A stretch of 64,000 bases of DNA from NCBI GenBank assembly GCA_036381615.1, contig DASVCL010000021.1, positions 34,238-98,237 of the forward strand. The letters run 5' to 3'. Position 1 is the first letter of the stretch. Every line of letters starts with the position of its first letter. Under the pieces are notes generated by a model. The model searched no databases. It was not told the origin of the DNA and saw only the letters and a program-made list of their open reading frames with translations. The translations under genes and the position numbers were made by a program. Source of the stretch: CALANV01 sp036381615 (GTDB lineage Bacteria; Pseudomonadota; Alphaproteobacteria; CACIAM-22H2). Positions 52,471 through 60,509 of this stretch are shown here, piece after piece.

Positions 52471-53829
52471 ATGGATACGGGCCTCGGGCAGGGCATGCGT
52501 TCCGCCGTCGCCCGGCTGCTGTTCCGGTCGTGGTTCGACCGCGCCGCGCTTGCCGCGCTGGGGGACTGGATCTTTCCGGCATCGCGGCTGTGGGCCGCGG
52601 CCGAGACGGCGGACTACGATCTGTCGCGGTTCTGTGCGCACCAGCCCGACATGTGCCGCGGCATCACGCATCTCGTCTGGCTGCCGCATGTCTTGGGCAG
52701 TCTGCGGACGTTGAAGCTGCGGGCCATCGAGGCCGAGCGTCGATGGGACGAGCTCTTCTTCGGCGGCAAGGCTTGCCCGGATGTGGATCTCGTCGCGGCC
52801 GAAGCGCAGCGGCTCCGTTCCGGGCGCACGTTCCTGGGATCTCGGCTGATGTTCGCACCGGCCGCGCGGGCAGCGCGGGTGGATGCGGTCGCGTGGGATA
52901 TTCCGCACGCGGCCGCTTCGGCCGGCGCGATTGCCCGTGCCGATGAGATGTTCCGCCCTCCCGATCCATGGCCGCCCGTCGAGGTTTCCGCGCGTGCCCG
53001 GACGCGGGCGTCGATCGAATATGCCCTGCGTTTCGCGTTGCCGGGCGCCGTCGACGGCGCGGCGGCGTTTGCGCGCGTGTCGGAGCCGCCCGGCATCGCC
53101 GATCCGCCCACCGTCATCCATTGCCACGGGTTCGGCGTGGAGGCCGAGCATCTCGACCGCATGTTCGACGAGATGCGGCCGCTGGTCTCGGCTGGCGTGC
53201 GGGTCGTACGCATGATCCTGCCGTGGCACGGCCGCCGTCGGCGCCCCGGCACCTGGAGCGGCGAGCCGTTCCTGGCCCAGGCGCCACTCAGTTGCGGGGC
53301 ACTGTTCGAGACGGCCGTGCGCGAGCTGGGCGTGCTCGTCGGCTGGGCCCGTTCGACCAGCCGCGGTCGCGTGGCGTTGAGCGGCGTGAGCCTCGGCGCG
53401 CTGACGGCCCAGCTCGCGGCTGTCCGTCTTGGGGCCTGGCCGAAGACCTGTTGGCCCGATGCGCTGCTGCTGATCGGCACCAGCGACCGGCTCGATCGCA
53501 TCGCGTTCGACGGCGCGCTCGCCCGGGTGCTCGGGCTCGATCGTGCCTTGCGCGCGCGCGGCTGGACCCGCGAGGCACTGACCGCTCTTGGCGCGCTCGC
53601 CAACCCGGTTGGGACGCCGGTCGTCGATCCGGCGCGAATCCTCATGGTGCTCGGAACCGTCGACGACGTGACGCCCTTCGACGGCGGTGTGGAGCTTGCC
53701 CGCCATTGGCACGTTCCGGCGGCCAACCAGTTCCACCGTCCGCAGGGGCATTTCAGCGTATCGCTGGGCCTGATCGGGGAGGATGCGCCGCTGCGGCGGC
53801 TTGCGGCCCTCCTCCGCGGGCGCGGTTGA
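52471..53829 (+). CDS. ABHD18-like alpha/beta hydrolase
   Basis: A 452-residue protein of the alpha/beta-hydrolase fold. It has VIHCHGFGVEAEH (oxyanion loop), ALSGVSLGALTAQLA (nucleophile Ser in GVSLG), ILMVLGTVDDVTPF (Asp), and RPQGHFSVSLGL (His). The layout and the N-terminal ~170-residue extension resemble the ABHD18/DUF2048 family, whose role in bacteria is not established. Family assignment is by motif order and length only. No membrane helix is clear. About 80 bases after iscX, before mnmA. Confidence 0.7.
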   Translation: MDTGLGQGMRSAVARLLFRSWFDRAALAALGDWIFPASRLWAAAETADYDLSRFCAHQPDMCRGITHLVWLPHVLGSLRTLKLRAIEAERRWDELFFGGKACPDVDLVAAEAQRLRSGRTFLGSRLMFAPAARAARVDAVAWDIPHAAASAGAIARADEMFRPPDPWPPVEVSARARTRASIEYALRFALPGAVDGAAAFARVSEPPGIADPPTVIHCHGFGVEAEHLDRMFDEMRPLVSAGVRVVRMILPWHGRRRRPGTWSGEPFLAQAPLSCGALFETAVRELGVLVGWARSTSRGRVALSGVSLGALTAQLAAVRLGAWPKTCWPDALLLIGTSDRLDRIAFDGALARVLGLDRALRARGWTREALTALGALANPVGTPVVDPARILMVLGTVDDVTPFDGGVELARHWHVPAANQFHRPQGHFSVSLGLIGEDAPLRRLAALLRGRG

Positions 53830-53860
53830 TCGGCCTTCGCCAGGCCCTATATTGGCGCCC

Positions 53861-54985
53861 ATGAATTCGCTCGGAATTGACAAGCGTCCGGCCGACACCC
53901 GCATCGTCGTGGCGATGTCAGGCGGCGTCGACTCGTCGGTGACCGCGGCCTTGCTCGTCGAGCAGGGTTATGACGTCGTCGGCATCACGCTCCAGCTCTA
54001 CGACCACGGTGCTGCCGTGGGGCGGAAGGGCGCGTGCTGTGCCGGACAGGACATTCACGACGCGCGCGACGTCGCCGACCGGCTGGGGATTCCGCATTAC
54101 GTGCTCGACTACGAAAGCCGCTTCCGTCAGGAGGTCATCGACGCATTCGCGGACTCCTATGCGCGGGGCGAGACGCCGATCCCGTGCGTCGAGTGCAACC
54201 GCACGGTCAAGTTCCGGGACTTGGTGGCGACGGCACGCGACCTCGGGGCGGATGCGCTCGCGACCGGCCACTATGTCCGGCGCGTCGACGGCAGCGAGGG
54301 ACCGGAACTCCACCGCGCCGCCGATCCGGCGCGCGACCAGAGCTATTTCCTGTTTGCCACCACGCGCGAGCAATTGGCCTTTCTGCGCTTCCCCCTCGGC
54401 GGCATACCCAAGGACGAGACGCGTGCACTGGCGCGACGCTATGGGCTGGCCGTGGCCGCCAAGCCCGACAGCCAGGACATCTGCTTCGTGCCGCAGGGCC
54501 GGTACGCACAGCTCGTCGAAAAGCTGCGACCCGAAGCGGCCGAGCCCGGCGAGATCGTTCATGTCGACGGCACCACGCTGGGCCGGCATGACGGCATCAT
54601 CAATTTTACGATCGGGCAGCGGCGCGGTCTCGGCGTGACCGATGGCACGGGCGCGCCGCTCTATGTCGTGCGGCTCGAGCCCGAAAGCCGTCGCGTCGTG
54701 GTCGGGCCGAAGGAGGCGTTGGCCACGCAGCGGGTGCCGCTGACCGGTGTCAATTGGCTGGGGACGGGGACGATTCCGGCCGACGGCATCGAGGTGGAGG
54801 TCAAGCTGCGCTCGATGGCCGCAACCGTCCCGGCCACCCTCGTCGCCGGCGCCGACGGACGTGCCGAGGTGCGGCTGCACCGGCCCGAGTATGGCGTGGC
54901 CCCGGGACAGGCCTGCGTCTTCTATCAGGGCGACCGCGTCCTGGGCGGCGGCTGGATCGTGCGTGACGCACGCCGCGCGGCTTGA
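53861..54985 (+). CDS. mnmA: tRNA-specific 2-thiouridylase MnmA
   Basis: Thiolates U34 of tRNA-Lys, Glu and Gln with sulfur passed from a cysteine desulfurase. 374 residues: PP-loop SGGVDSS (20-26), catalytic Cys109 in PCVECN, and second catalytic Cys208 in DSQDICFVP; the C-terminal beta-barrel follows. ATG 53861 fits the family start (the frame is open 26 codons earlier). Its position just after the ISC operon links it to the same sulfur relay. Confidence 0.97.
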   Translation: MNSLGIDKRPADTRIVVAMSGGVDSSVTAALLVEQGYDVVGITLQLYDHGAAVGRKGACCAGQDIHDARDVADRLGIPHYVLDYESRFRQEVIDAFADSYARGETPIPCVECNRTVKFRDLVATARDLGADALATGHYVRRVDGSEGPELHRAADPARDQSYFLFATTREQLAFLRFPLGGIPKDETRALARRYGLAVAAKPDSQDICFVPQGRYAQLVEKLRPEAAEPGEIVHVDGTTLGRHDGIINFTIGQRRGLGVTDGTGAPLYVVRLEPESRRVVVGPKEALATQRVPLTGVNWLGTGTIPADGIEVEVKLRSMAATVPATLVAGADGRAEVRLHRPEYGVAPGQACVFYQGDRVLGGGWIVRDARRAA

Positions 54986-55028
54986 AGAATCAAGCACTAA
55001 GCAGGGGTCGGGTCGGCGCAGGCCACCC

Positions 55029-55058
55029 TTGACACCGGGTGTCCGCGAAGCATATACG
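55029..55058 (+). promoter_or_regulatory. Promoter of tRNA-Met
   Basis: Perfect -35 TTGACA (55029-55034), 18-base spacer, TATACG (55053-55058). Transcription would start about 17 bases before the tRNA. Confidence 0.75.
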
Positions 55059-55081
55059 CAGGGCCTTCCTTTGGACCCTGT

Positions 55082-55156
55082 GGCGGCGTAGCTCAGTGGT
55101 AGAGCAGGGGAATCATAATCCCTTGGTCGGGGGTTCAAATCCCTCCGCCGCTACCA
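55082..55156 (+). tRNA. tRNA-Met (CAT), elongator type
   Basis: A complete cloverleaf: acceptor stem GGCGGCG/CGCCGCT with a G-U first pair, D arm GCTC/GAGC, anticodon stem GGGGA/TCCCT with loop ATCATAA (anticodon CAT), T arm with loop TTCAAAT, and an encoded CCA at 55154-55156. The GGAATCATAATCC region matches alphaproteobacterial elongator tRNA-Met rather than initiator. Because lysidine-modified tRNA-Ile2 also has CAT, the identity is probable, not certain. Confidence 0.9.
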
Positions 55157-55801
55157 CCATTTAGCCCCCGAAAAATCGGCCTTGGAACGCGTTCTCACGG
55201 TGCGTTCTGGTCATTTTCGGGGGTGCCGTGGTGGCGCAGAAGTACCGCCGTTTTCCGCGGTTTCCCGTCGGTTCCCGACGCCCTTTACCCGCATGGCCCC
55301 CACAAAGAGGCGGACGCCTGTTCGCCGTGCGTTCGGCATCGACAGGCGGCGTAATGTCCCGCGCAAGAGCCGCCGGGTTTCGGCCGAAGGCCTCTTCGTG
55401 TAGGGCACCTGCCGTCGTTCCGTCGGCGTCTACGGCTACGACTGTGACCCGGATCGCGCTCGGAACCCAGGTGCTCTTGCGGCTCGGCGAAGGGAAGTTG
55501 AAGCCGCATTGTTTCATAACCGCGGCGCCCGACCCGGACCGATCCCGCCGAGAGTCCTCGGCCAACGCGGGGCCGAGGTGTTCAGCGCCGGGCTCATCGG
55601 CCGATACGGAAGTCGCCGAGAACCTGCCGCTGTTCGCGCGCGCTTCGGTTCTGAACCGGGAGGGTGGTCCGTTGCTTGGCGGGATTCCTCCGGACGATGA
55701 CGGCCGTGCCACGTTCGGGCGGATCGTGCAAGCGGACGCCGACATGTCGAACGAGCCACCGCGGGCGATCGAGAGGTCGTCGATCAACAAGGGAGGTTGC
55801 G
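55157..55801. other. Region after tRNA-Met without a convincing gene
   Basis: About 645 bases. The first part holds the long stem-loop at 55165-55223. The rest has open frames on both strands with Arg/Pro/Ser/Ala-biased products, no recognisable domain, no good ribosome binding sites and no signal peptide, so none is called. It may be a decayed gene or the leader of the RTX gene. Confidence 0.5.
55165..55223. repeat. Long stem-loop immediately after tRNA-Met
   Basis: Perfect 10-bp outer stem CCCCCGAAAA (55165-55174) with TTTTCGGGGG (55214-55223), inner 6-bp stem GAACGC/GCGTTC (55185-55190 with 55202-55207), apical loop of 11 bases. It begins 9 bases after the tRNA CCA end. It has no T-run after the stem. 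It could be a 3' processing structure, a terminator for either strand, or a small RNA. Confidence 0.6.
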
Positions 55802-56380
55802 ATGTCTAACGGAACGCCGCAATTCGTCGGTGACCTGTCGGGTTCGCCGGACAACGACACGCTCGTCGGCGGGTTTGGCACCTTCGCGATCTGGGGCGGG
55901 GACGGAAACGATGTCATCACGGGCACGCCAGACTCGAATCTTCTGACCGGCGATCTGGGCGCCGACGACATGGACGGCGAGGCCGGCAACGATTTTCTGT
56001 TCGGCGGGCCGGACGACGACTTGCTGCTTGGGGGAGACGACTCCGATATGCTGATCGGGTCGTTCGGCAACGATGTGATCGACGGCGAGGCCGGCGATGA
56101 CCTGCTTTTCGGCGGCGACGGCAGTGACGGATTCTTCGTTCTCGGCGCAACGGGACGAGACGTCATCGCCGACTTTGAGCCGGGCGTGGACACGATCGCT
56201 GTGAGATCCGCGTCGGTCGATATCATTCTGGACACGCCGGAGGCCGTCTTGCGCAGCCTCGCCACCAGTGCCGACGGAAGCGCCGTGCTGAGCCTGGGCG
56301 GCGGGAATTTCGTGACGATCCTCGGTCTCGCGCCGGCGCAGCTGACGGCGGCCGATTTCATCATCGCCGACCAGGTCTGA
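55802..56380 (+). CDS. Small RTX-type calcium-binding protein
   Basis: A 192-residue acidic protein. Residues about 10-115 hold repeats of the hemolysin-type nonapeptide (GGxGxDxUx), e.g. GGDGNDVIT, GEAGNDFLFGG, GEAGDDLLFGGDGSD, which fold as a calcium-filled beta-roll. The second half (DVIADFEPGVDTIAV and a C-terminal LSLGGGNFVTI) is the usual type I secretion signal-like end of RTX proteins. No N-terminal signal peptide, no adjacent exporter genes. GGGAGG precedes ATG 55802. No enzymatic domain is present. Confidence 0.9.
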   Translation: MSNGTPQFVGDLSGSPDNDTLVGGFGTFAIWGGDGNDVITGTPDSNLLTGDLGADDMDGEAGNDFLFGGPDDDLLLGGDDSDMLIGSFGNDVIDGEAGDDLLFGGDGSDGFFVLGATGRDVIADFEPGVDTIAVRSASVDIILDTPEAVLRSLATSADGSAVLSLGGGNFVTILGLAPAQLTAADFIIADQV

Positions 56381-56518
56381 GCATCCGCTGCGCTTCTTCG
56401 CATCCGGGCCGGCCCCGTCGTGCGGCTGGCCGTGCCAGGCTTTTCGTCTTGGTACGATCGCCGGGTACGCATATGCTCGATGCAGTCTTGCGGATGAGTC
56501 CAATTCGGGAGACGGGCG

Positions 56519-56890
56519 ATGACCAAGCGCGTGGTGGTCGCCGACGCGGATGCGGCGGAAGCGACTCTGCTGGGACGTTGGATCGCGGAAGGGGGCGATG
56601 AGCCGGTTCTGCTCGACGCGGCCGACAATCTGCTCGGCCTGATCGCGGAGCTTCGTCCGGATCTGATGGTCCTGGACATCGATTTCGGCGGACCGTTCGT
56701 CGGCCTGCTCCTTGGGGCCGTCGTCAAGACGCTCTACGGTCTCAGCGTCACCTATGTGCTGCCCCGGCGCCGGATCACGCGGGAAGACATGGCGCGGATT
56801 CCCGGCTCCTCGATTCTTTTCCGTCCGGTCGGTCGCATACCGCTGCGATTCTGGATCGCGCTTGCCCGCAAGCGCGATGCGACGCGTTAA
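56519..56890 (+). CDS. Degenerate receiver-domain protein
   Basis: A 123-residue CheY-like fold: VVVADADAAEATLLGRW (beta1, acidic residues Asp9/Asp11), LRPDLMVLDIDFGGPF (the presumed phospho-Asp around residue 53), and SSILFRPVGRIPL where the conserved Lys-Pro is Arg-Pro. The conserved lysine needed for activation is therefore missing and phosphorylation response may be altered. Single domain without output. Located 139 bases after the RTX gene on the same strand. Confidence 0.72.
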   Translation: MTKRVVVADADAAEATLLGRWIAEGGDEPVLLDAADNLLGLIAELRPDLMVLDIDFGGPFVGLLLGAVVKTLYGLSVTYVLPRRRITREDMARIPGSSILFRPVGRIPLRFWIALARKRDATR

Positions 56891-56919
56891 CTTCCCTGGT
56901 CGAGGGGCAAGCACCCCGG

Positions 56920-57309
56920 TCAGGCGCCGGCCGACAGGATGCGGGACACGGCCGCTTCGAGGTCGGCCGGCCGGAACGGCTTCTGCAGTGTCGGTGCGCC
57001 CGCATAGGAGGCATCCAGGTCCTTCGTTCCGTAACCGGTCGCAAAGATGATCGGAATGTTCCGCTGCCGCAGGATGTCCGCGATGGGGTAGGAGAGGCTT
57101 CCGTTCAAATTCACGTCGAGGATGGCAAAGTCGAAAGACCCGCTCTTCGCCGCGGTTAGCGCGTCTTCGACTCGCGTCGCCGTCGCGGTCACCTCGCAAC
57201 CGAGGTCGGCAAGTATGTCCTCCATGAGCATCGCGACCACCACCTCGTCCTTGACGAGGAGAACGCGATACCTTCGGCCGTCGCGGTCATTCATGACGTG
57301 GTACTGCAT
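56920..57309 (-). CDS. Single-domain response regulator (CheY-like)
   Basis: Receiver of about 129 residues: YRVLLVKDEVVVAMLMED at the N-terminus, FAILDVNLNGSLSYPIA with the phospho-Asp, IIFATGYGTKD, and LQKPFRPADL with the conserved Lys. In the acidic pocket the first acidic residue (normally Asp/Glu before Asp) is Lys, so metal binding may be weakened. The VEDExxLA-like variant of this family is common in histidine-kinase-linked stress systems of alphaproteobacteria, without a kinase here. The start could be ATG 57309 or 57294; neither has a strong ribosome site. Confidence 0.82.
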   Translation of the reverse strand: MQYHVMNDRDGRRYRVLLVKDEVVVAMLMEDILADLGCEVTATATRVEDALTAAKSGSFDFAILDVNLNGSLSYPIADILRQRNIPIIFATGYGTKDLDASYAGAPTLQKPFRPADLEAAVSRILSAGA

Positions 57310-57531
57310 ATACGGCGGTTATGCGGTCGGTGTTCGTGGCGGCGGTGCATCGATCTCACAAATCAAGCCGCCCGGGGCATGGCCGGGACGAACCTTCGCA
57401 TTGCGTTTGCGCGCAAGCCCCGGCTCGAGAAGGCGTGGTCCGAATCCCTTTTGCCGCGGCGGCCCGGGCGGCGGGCAGCCATATTCCAGCCAGTGCAGCC
57501 GAAGACATGAATTGACGACGTCACGATTCCT

Positions 57532-57948
57532 TCAGCGACGACTGCCGAACGTGCCGATGCCCGACCGGTGGCCAAATGCCGGGCCGTGATGCCGGAAGGC
57601 TGGTTTCGTGCCGAACAGCGGCGCGCTGAAGCCGCGGGGTCGCGAGTTGTCGATGATCGTCGCGCGGCGATGCCGACGGCCGAAGGCGTCGATCCCCTTG
57701 AACGGGTCACGTACGATCACGGTACCGCCGGGGCGCACCACGACGGCCGAATGGGGCGGCACGATGATGACATGGCGTCGGTGACCGAAACCGCGCGCAA
57801 AGCCGTCGTGGTCGCCGAGCCTGAGCGTGAACTGGGTGACGCCGCCGGTTCCATGACGGTTGATGAGGACATCATGGGCCGCCGCTGGTCCGGACAGGGA
57901 CGGAATAAAAAACGCGAAAATGGCGAAGGCGACGGAGCGACCGCGCAT
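57532..57948 (-). CDS. Exported small His/Arg-rich protein, unknown function
   Basis: A 138-residue protein: MRGRSVAFAIFAFFIPSLSGPAAA is a clear signal peptide, and the mature part contains GTGGVTQFTLRLGDHDGFARG, RRHVIIVPPHSAVVVRPGG, and a C-terminal His/Arg/Gly-rich run (FRHHGPAFGHRSG). I do not recognise the family. The pattern of hydrophobic strands with His and Arg may bind metal or polyanions. The frame continues upstream without a start signal. Confidence 0.55.
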   Translation of the reverse strand: MRGRSVAFAIFAFFIPSLSGPAAAHDVLINRHGTGGVTQFTLRLGDHDGFARGFGHRRHVIIVPPHSAVVVRPGGTVIVRDPFKGIDAFGRRHRRATIIDNSRPRGFSAPLFGTKPAFRHHGPAFGHRSGIGTFGSRR

Positions 57949-58337
57949 CGAACCATGAACGCAGCCACGGCGGCGGACGTTCCCTGCGGATGGAAGCGGA
58001 TGCCAATCCTCGGAAGCGTGGCCGGAACCTCTGTCCGAACTGCGGGCAGCAGCATCGTCGCGAGCAGCGTCACGGCGACGGGCATCAACACAGGCTGGTC
58101 GGTTGCGTGCGAAAGACGGTGATGTCGCCGTATCTGTCGGCGACAGTATGCGCAGCATTCTCCGAACCGGGGCAGGATGGGTCGTGGGGCTTGTCCCCGC
58201 CGAACCACCGGCCAGACGTCGAATCGCAACCCCAGGGGTAGACAGCGGCGCCTCAAGGCCTCATCTTTTGTGGATGGAGGAAAGCGTTGTCTGATGCCCG
58301 GTCAGGGAATCCCCGTGACCGGTTTCGAGGACGAGCG

Positions 58338-58985
58338 ATGGAAGATCTTGCCCCGGGGACATATGTCGACAGCGATGATCCGGACGTTCGCGCCTTTGCC
58401 GCGGAGCATGCGGCCGGCGCATTGGACGCGGCGGAGAAGGCGCGTCGTCTTTATACGGCCGTTCGTGACGAGATCATCTACGATCCCTACGTGAACTACG
58501 CGTCGCCGGACGTCTATCGTGCGAGCGCGTGCCTGCGTGCCGGGCGCGGCTTCTGCATCGGAAAGGCGGCCTTGCTTGCCGCGGCAGCGCGGGCATTGGG
58601 GATTCCGAGCCGCGTCGGCTTTGCCGACGTCAGGAATCATCTGGCGACGCCACGGCTGCTCGACCTCGTCGGCGGTGACGTCTTCACGTGGCACGGTTAT
58701 ACGGCGCTTTATTTGGACGGCAGGTGGGTGAAAGCGACCCCGACCTTCAACCTGTCGCTATGCCGGCGTTTCGGCGTGCGGACGCTGGACTTCGACGGGA
58801 AGAACGATGCGCTCTTTCATCCGTTCGACCGCAACGGGCGCCGGCACATGGAATATCTGCGCTACCACGGCGAGTTCGCGGACGTGCCCGTGGACAGCAT
58901 CATGGCGGCGTTCCGCGTCAATCATCCGCGCATGTTCGAAATCACGCTACGGGACGCACGATCTGGCGCGGCTTCGGCGGAATAG
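58338..58985 (+). CDS. Transglutaminase-like domain protein
   Basis: A 215-residue protein of the transglutaminase-like cysteine-protease fold: AGRGFCIGKAALLAAAARALGIP (Cys nucleophile), WHGYTALYLDGRWVKATPTFN (catalytic His; the usual Asp in DPT is Thr). The missing Asp suggests an altered or different activity. No signal peptide. GAGG lies eight bases before ATG 58338. Its last 44 bases overlap the convergent CheY-like gene. Confidence 0.83.
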   Translation: MEDLAPGTYVDSDDPDVRAFAAEHAAGALDAAEKARRLYTAVRDEIIYDPYVNYASPDVYRASACLRAGRGFCIGKAALLAAAARALGIPSRVGFADVRNHLATPRLLDLVGGDVFTWHGYTALYLDGRWVKATPTFNLSLCRRFGVRTLDFDGKNDALFHPFDRNGRRHMEYLRYHGEFADVPVDSIMAAFRVNHPRMFEITLRDARSGAASAE

Positions 58986-59394
58986 GCCTGGCGTCGTGGG
59001 CCGCCGTGCCGGCACGAGATAGCGGCCCGCAGATACCCTCGATCTTTTCCCTGAGCATGGCGGCGCTGAACGGCTTGGCAATATAACCATCAACGCCGGC
59101 TGCGCGCGCCGTCGTGACGCTGCTGGGCTCGGTGGCCGATGTCACCATGAGGAACGGGATTTCCTTGTAGCGTGATTCGGCGCGCATCCGGCGCAGCAGC
59201 TCGATGCCGTCCATCGGCGCCATCTTCCAGTCGGCGATGACCAGCGTGAACTTCTTCTCGGCGAGCTTCGCGAGAGCGGCGGTTCCGTCTTCCGCCTCTT
59301 CGACGTTCCGCAAGCCGAACATGCCGAGAAAGCGTCGGATGATCTGGCGCATCGCCTCGAAGTCGTCGACGACGAGAATATTGTGGTGGGACAT
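58942..59394 (-). CDS. CheY-like response regulator, copy 1
   Basis: Receiver of 150 residues: ILVVDDFEAMRQIIRRFLGMFGL with Asp-Asp acidic pocket, phospho-Asp in LVIADWKMAPMDGIELLRRM, MVTSATEP, and IAKPFSAAML with Lys. The sequence resembles chemotaxis CheY and is about 70 percent identical by eye to the copy at 60510-60890. It has a C-terminal ~25-residue Pro/Arg tail (ARPIPPKPRQIVRPVA) that the other copy lacks, running into the transglutaminase-like gene. GGAGATGGAACA precedes the ATG. Confidence 0.92.
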   Translation of the reverse strand: MSHHNILVVDDFEAMRQIIRRFLGMFGLRNVEEAEDGTAALAKLAEKKFTLVIADWKMAPMDGIELLRRMRAESRYKEIPFLMVTSATEPSSVTTARAAGVDGYIAKPFSAAMLREKIEGICGPLSRAGTAAHDARPIPPKPRQIVRPVA

Positions 59395-59445
59395 TGTTCC
59401 ATCTCCCGGAAATTCCCCATCCAGGCGCCCATTCCGGCGCAAATA

Positions 59446-59465
59446 GATCACCAGGACGTTAAAGA
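59446..59465 (-). promoter_or_regulatory. Conserved promoter-like motif upstream of CheY copy 1
   Basis: On the minus strand TTTAACG lies 10 bases before TGGT-like sequence, and an ATTCCGGCG (plus-strand view, 59431-59439) block follows at fixed spacing. The same arrangement is found upstream of copy 2, at identical distance from its start codon. Confidence 0.45.
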
Positions 59466-59584
59466 CGCGCCGGTCGCGATGTCGGACATCCCGTGCATTT
59501 GCGCAAAATGCGCATCAAATCGCGTCGACCCTGAGCGCGGGTGAAATCCATGTCCGTGGGGCGGCGCCTCTTATGCGCCGCCGC

Positions 59585-60418
59585 TCAGGGCAAATGCCGC
59601 GAGAACATCCGATTGATATCGGCGAAGGGCACCGCCTCGCGCGCGAACGAGAACGAGCCGTGATCCTTGATCTCGCGGACGGCACGCAGGAACGCCCCGA
59701 TCGCCGCGCGACTGAGGGCGGAACCAAGGCTCACACGTTTGACGCCGATCTCGGCAAGCTCCGAGAGGGTCAATGTCGCACCTTGCAGGCCCATGACCAC
59801 ATTGACCGGCTTGTCGACCGACTTGACCACGGCTTCGATGTCCTGGCGCGATTTCAGACCGGGCGCATAGAGCACGTCCGCCCCCGCCGCCTGGAACGCC
59901 TGCAGGCGACGGATCGTGTCGTCGAGATCGGGTCGGCCATGAAGGAAGTTTTCGGCGCGCGCGGTCAGGACGAAGGGGAAGGGAAGGGCCCGGGCCGCCT
60001 CGACCGCCGCGCGGACCCGCTCGGTCGCGAGCGAAAGCTCGAAGATCGGGTCGTCCTTGCGGCCCGTCGCATCTTCGATCGAGCCGCCGACGAGACCCGC
60101 CTCTGCCGCGAGCCGTATGGTCTCCGCCACCGTCTCCGGCCGATCGCCGTAGCCGCCTTCAAGGTCGCCGCTGACGGGAAGGTCGCAGGCGCCGACGATC
60201 TCCCGCGCGTTGGCGAGCACGTCGTCGCGGCTCACCGCGCCGTCCGGCCGGCCGCGCGAGAAGGCGAGGCCGGCACTCGTCGTCGCCAATGCCTCGAACC
60301 CGAGGCCTGCGAGCAGACGCGCGGTGCCGGCGTCCCAGGGGTTTGGAATGACGAAGCAGCCCTCGCGCTCGTGCAGGGCCAGGAATGCTCTTGCCTTTTC
60401 TGCCTGCGAAATCGACAT
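59585..60418 (-). CDS. Isocitrate lyase/PEP mutase superfamily enzyme
   Basis: A 277-residue enzyme of the PEP mutase/isocitrate lyase fold. It has PNPWDAGTARLLAGLGFEALATTSAGLAFSRG-type N-terminal region (catalytic loop Asp), VSGDLEGGYGD (metal Asp), VGGSIEDATG, and FVLTARAENFLHG. The KKCGH signature of isocitrate lyase is absent, so it may be a lyase of a 2-methylisocitrate or oxaloacetate type; substrate is not resolvable. ATG 60418 follows AGGAGG with a 5-base gap. Sits between the two CheY copies. Confidence 0.9.
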   Translation of the reverse strand: MSISQAEKARAFLALHEREGCFVIPNPWDAGTARLLAGLGFEALATTSAGLAFSRGRPDGAVSRDDVLANAREIVGACDLPVSGDLEGGYGDRPETVAETIRLAAEAGLVGGSIEDATGRKDDPIFELSLATERVRAAVEAARALPFPFVLTARAENFLHGRPDLDDTIRRLQAFQAAGADVLYAPGLKSRQDIEAVVKSVDKPVNVVMGLQGATLTLSELAEIGVKRVSLGSALSRAAIGAFLRAVREIKDHGSFSFAREAVPFADINRMFSRHLP

Positions 60419-60509
60419 CGGCACCTCCTCATGCAGCCCCGATTCATGGGGGCTCCACGCCGATCCTGCAAGGATGCCGAGGTGGTGGAGGCCGGTGCCG
60501 AGATACCCG

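Noticed and set aside
49583..52582. A 999-codon frame antisense to hscB, hscA and fdx
   Set aside because: Spans three well-supported genes on the other strand; clearly a GC-driven shadow.
55082..55223. tRNA-Met as a possible integration site of a genomic island
   Set aside because: No integrase, no repeated tRNA 3' end and no mobility genes downstream in the window.
55161..55809. Overlapping ~200-codon frames on both strands between tRNA-Met and the RTX gene
   Set aside because: Neither has a start signal, domain or natural composition; reported as unexplained region instead.
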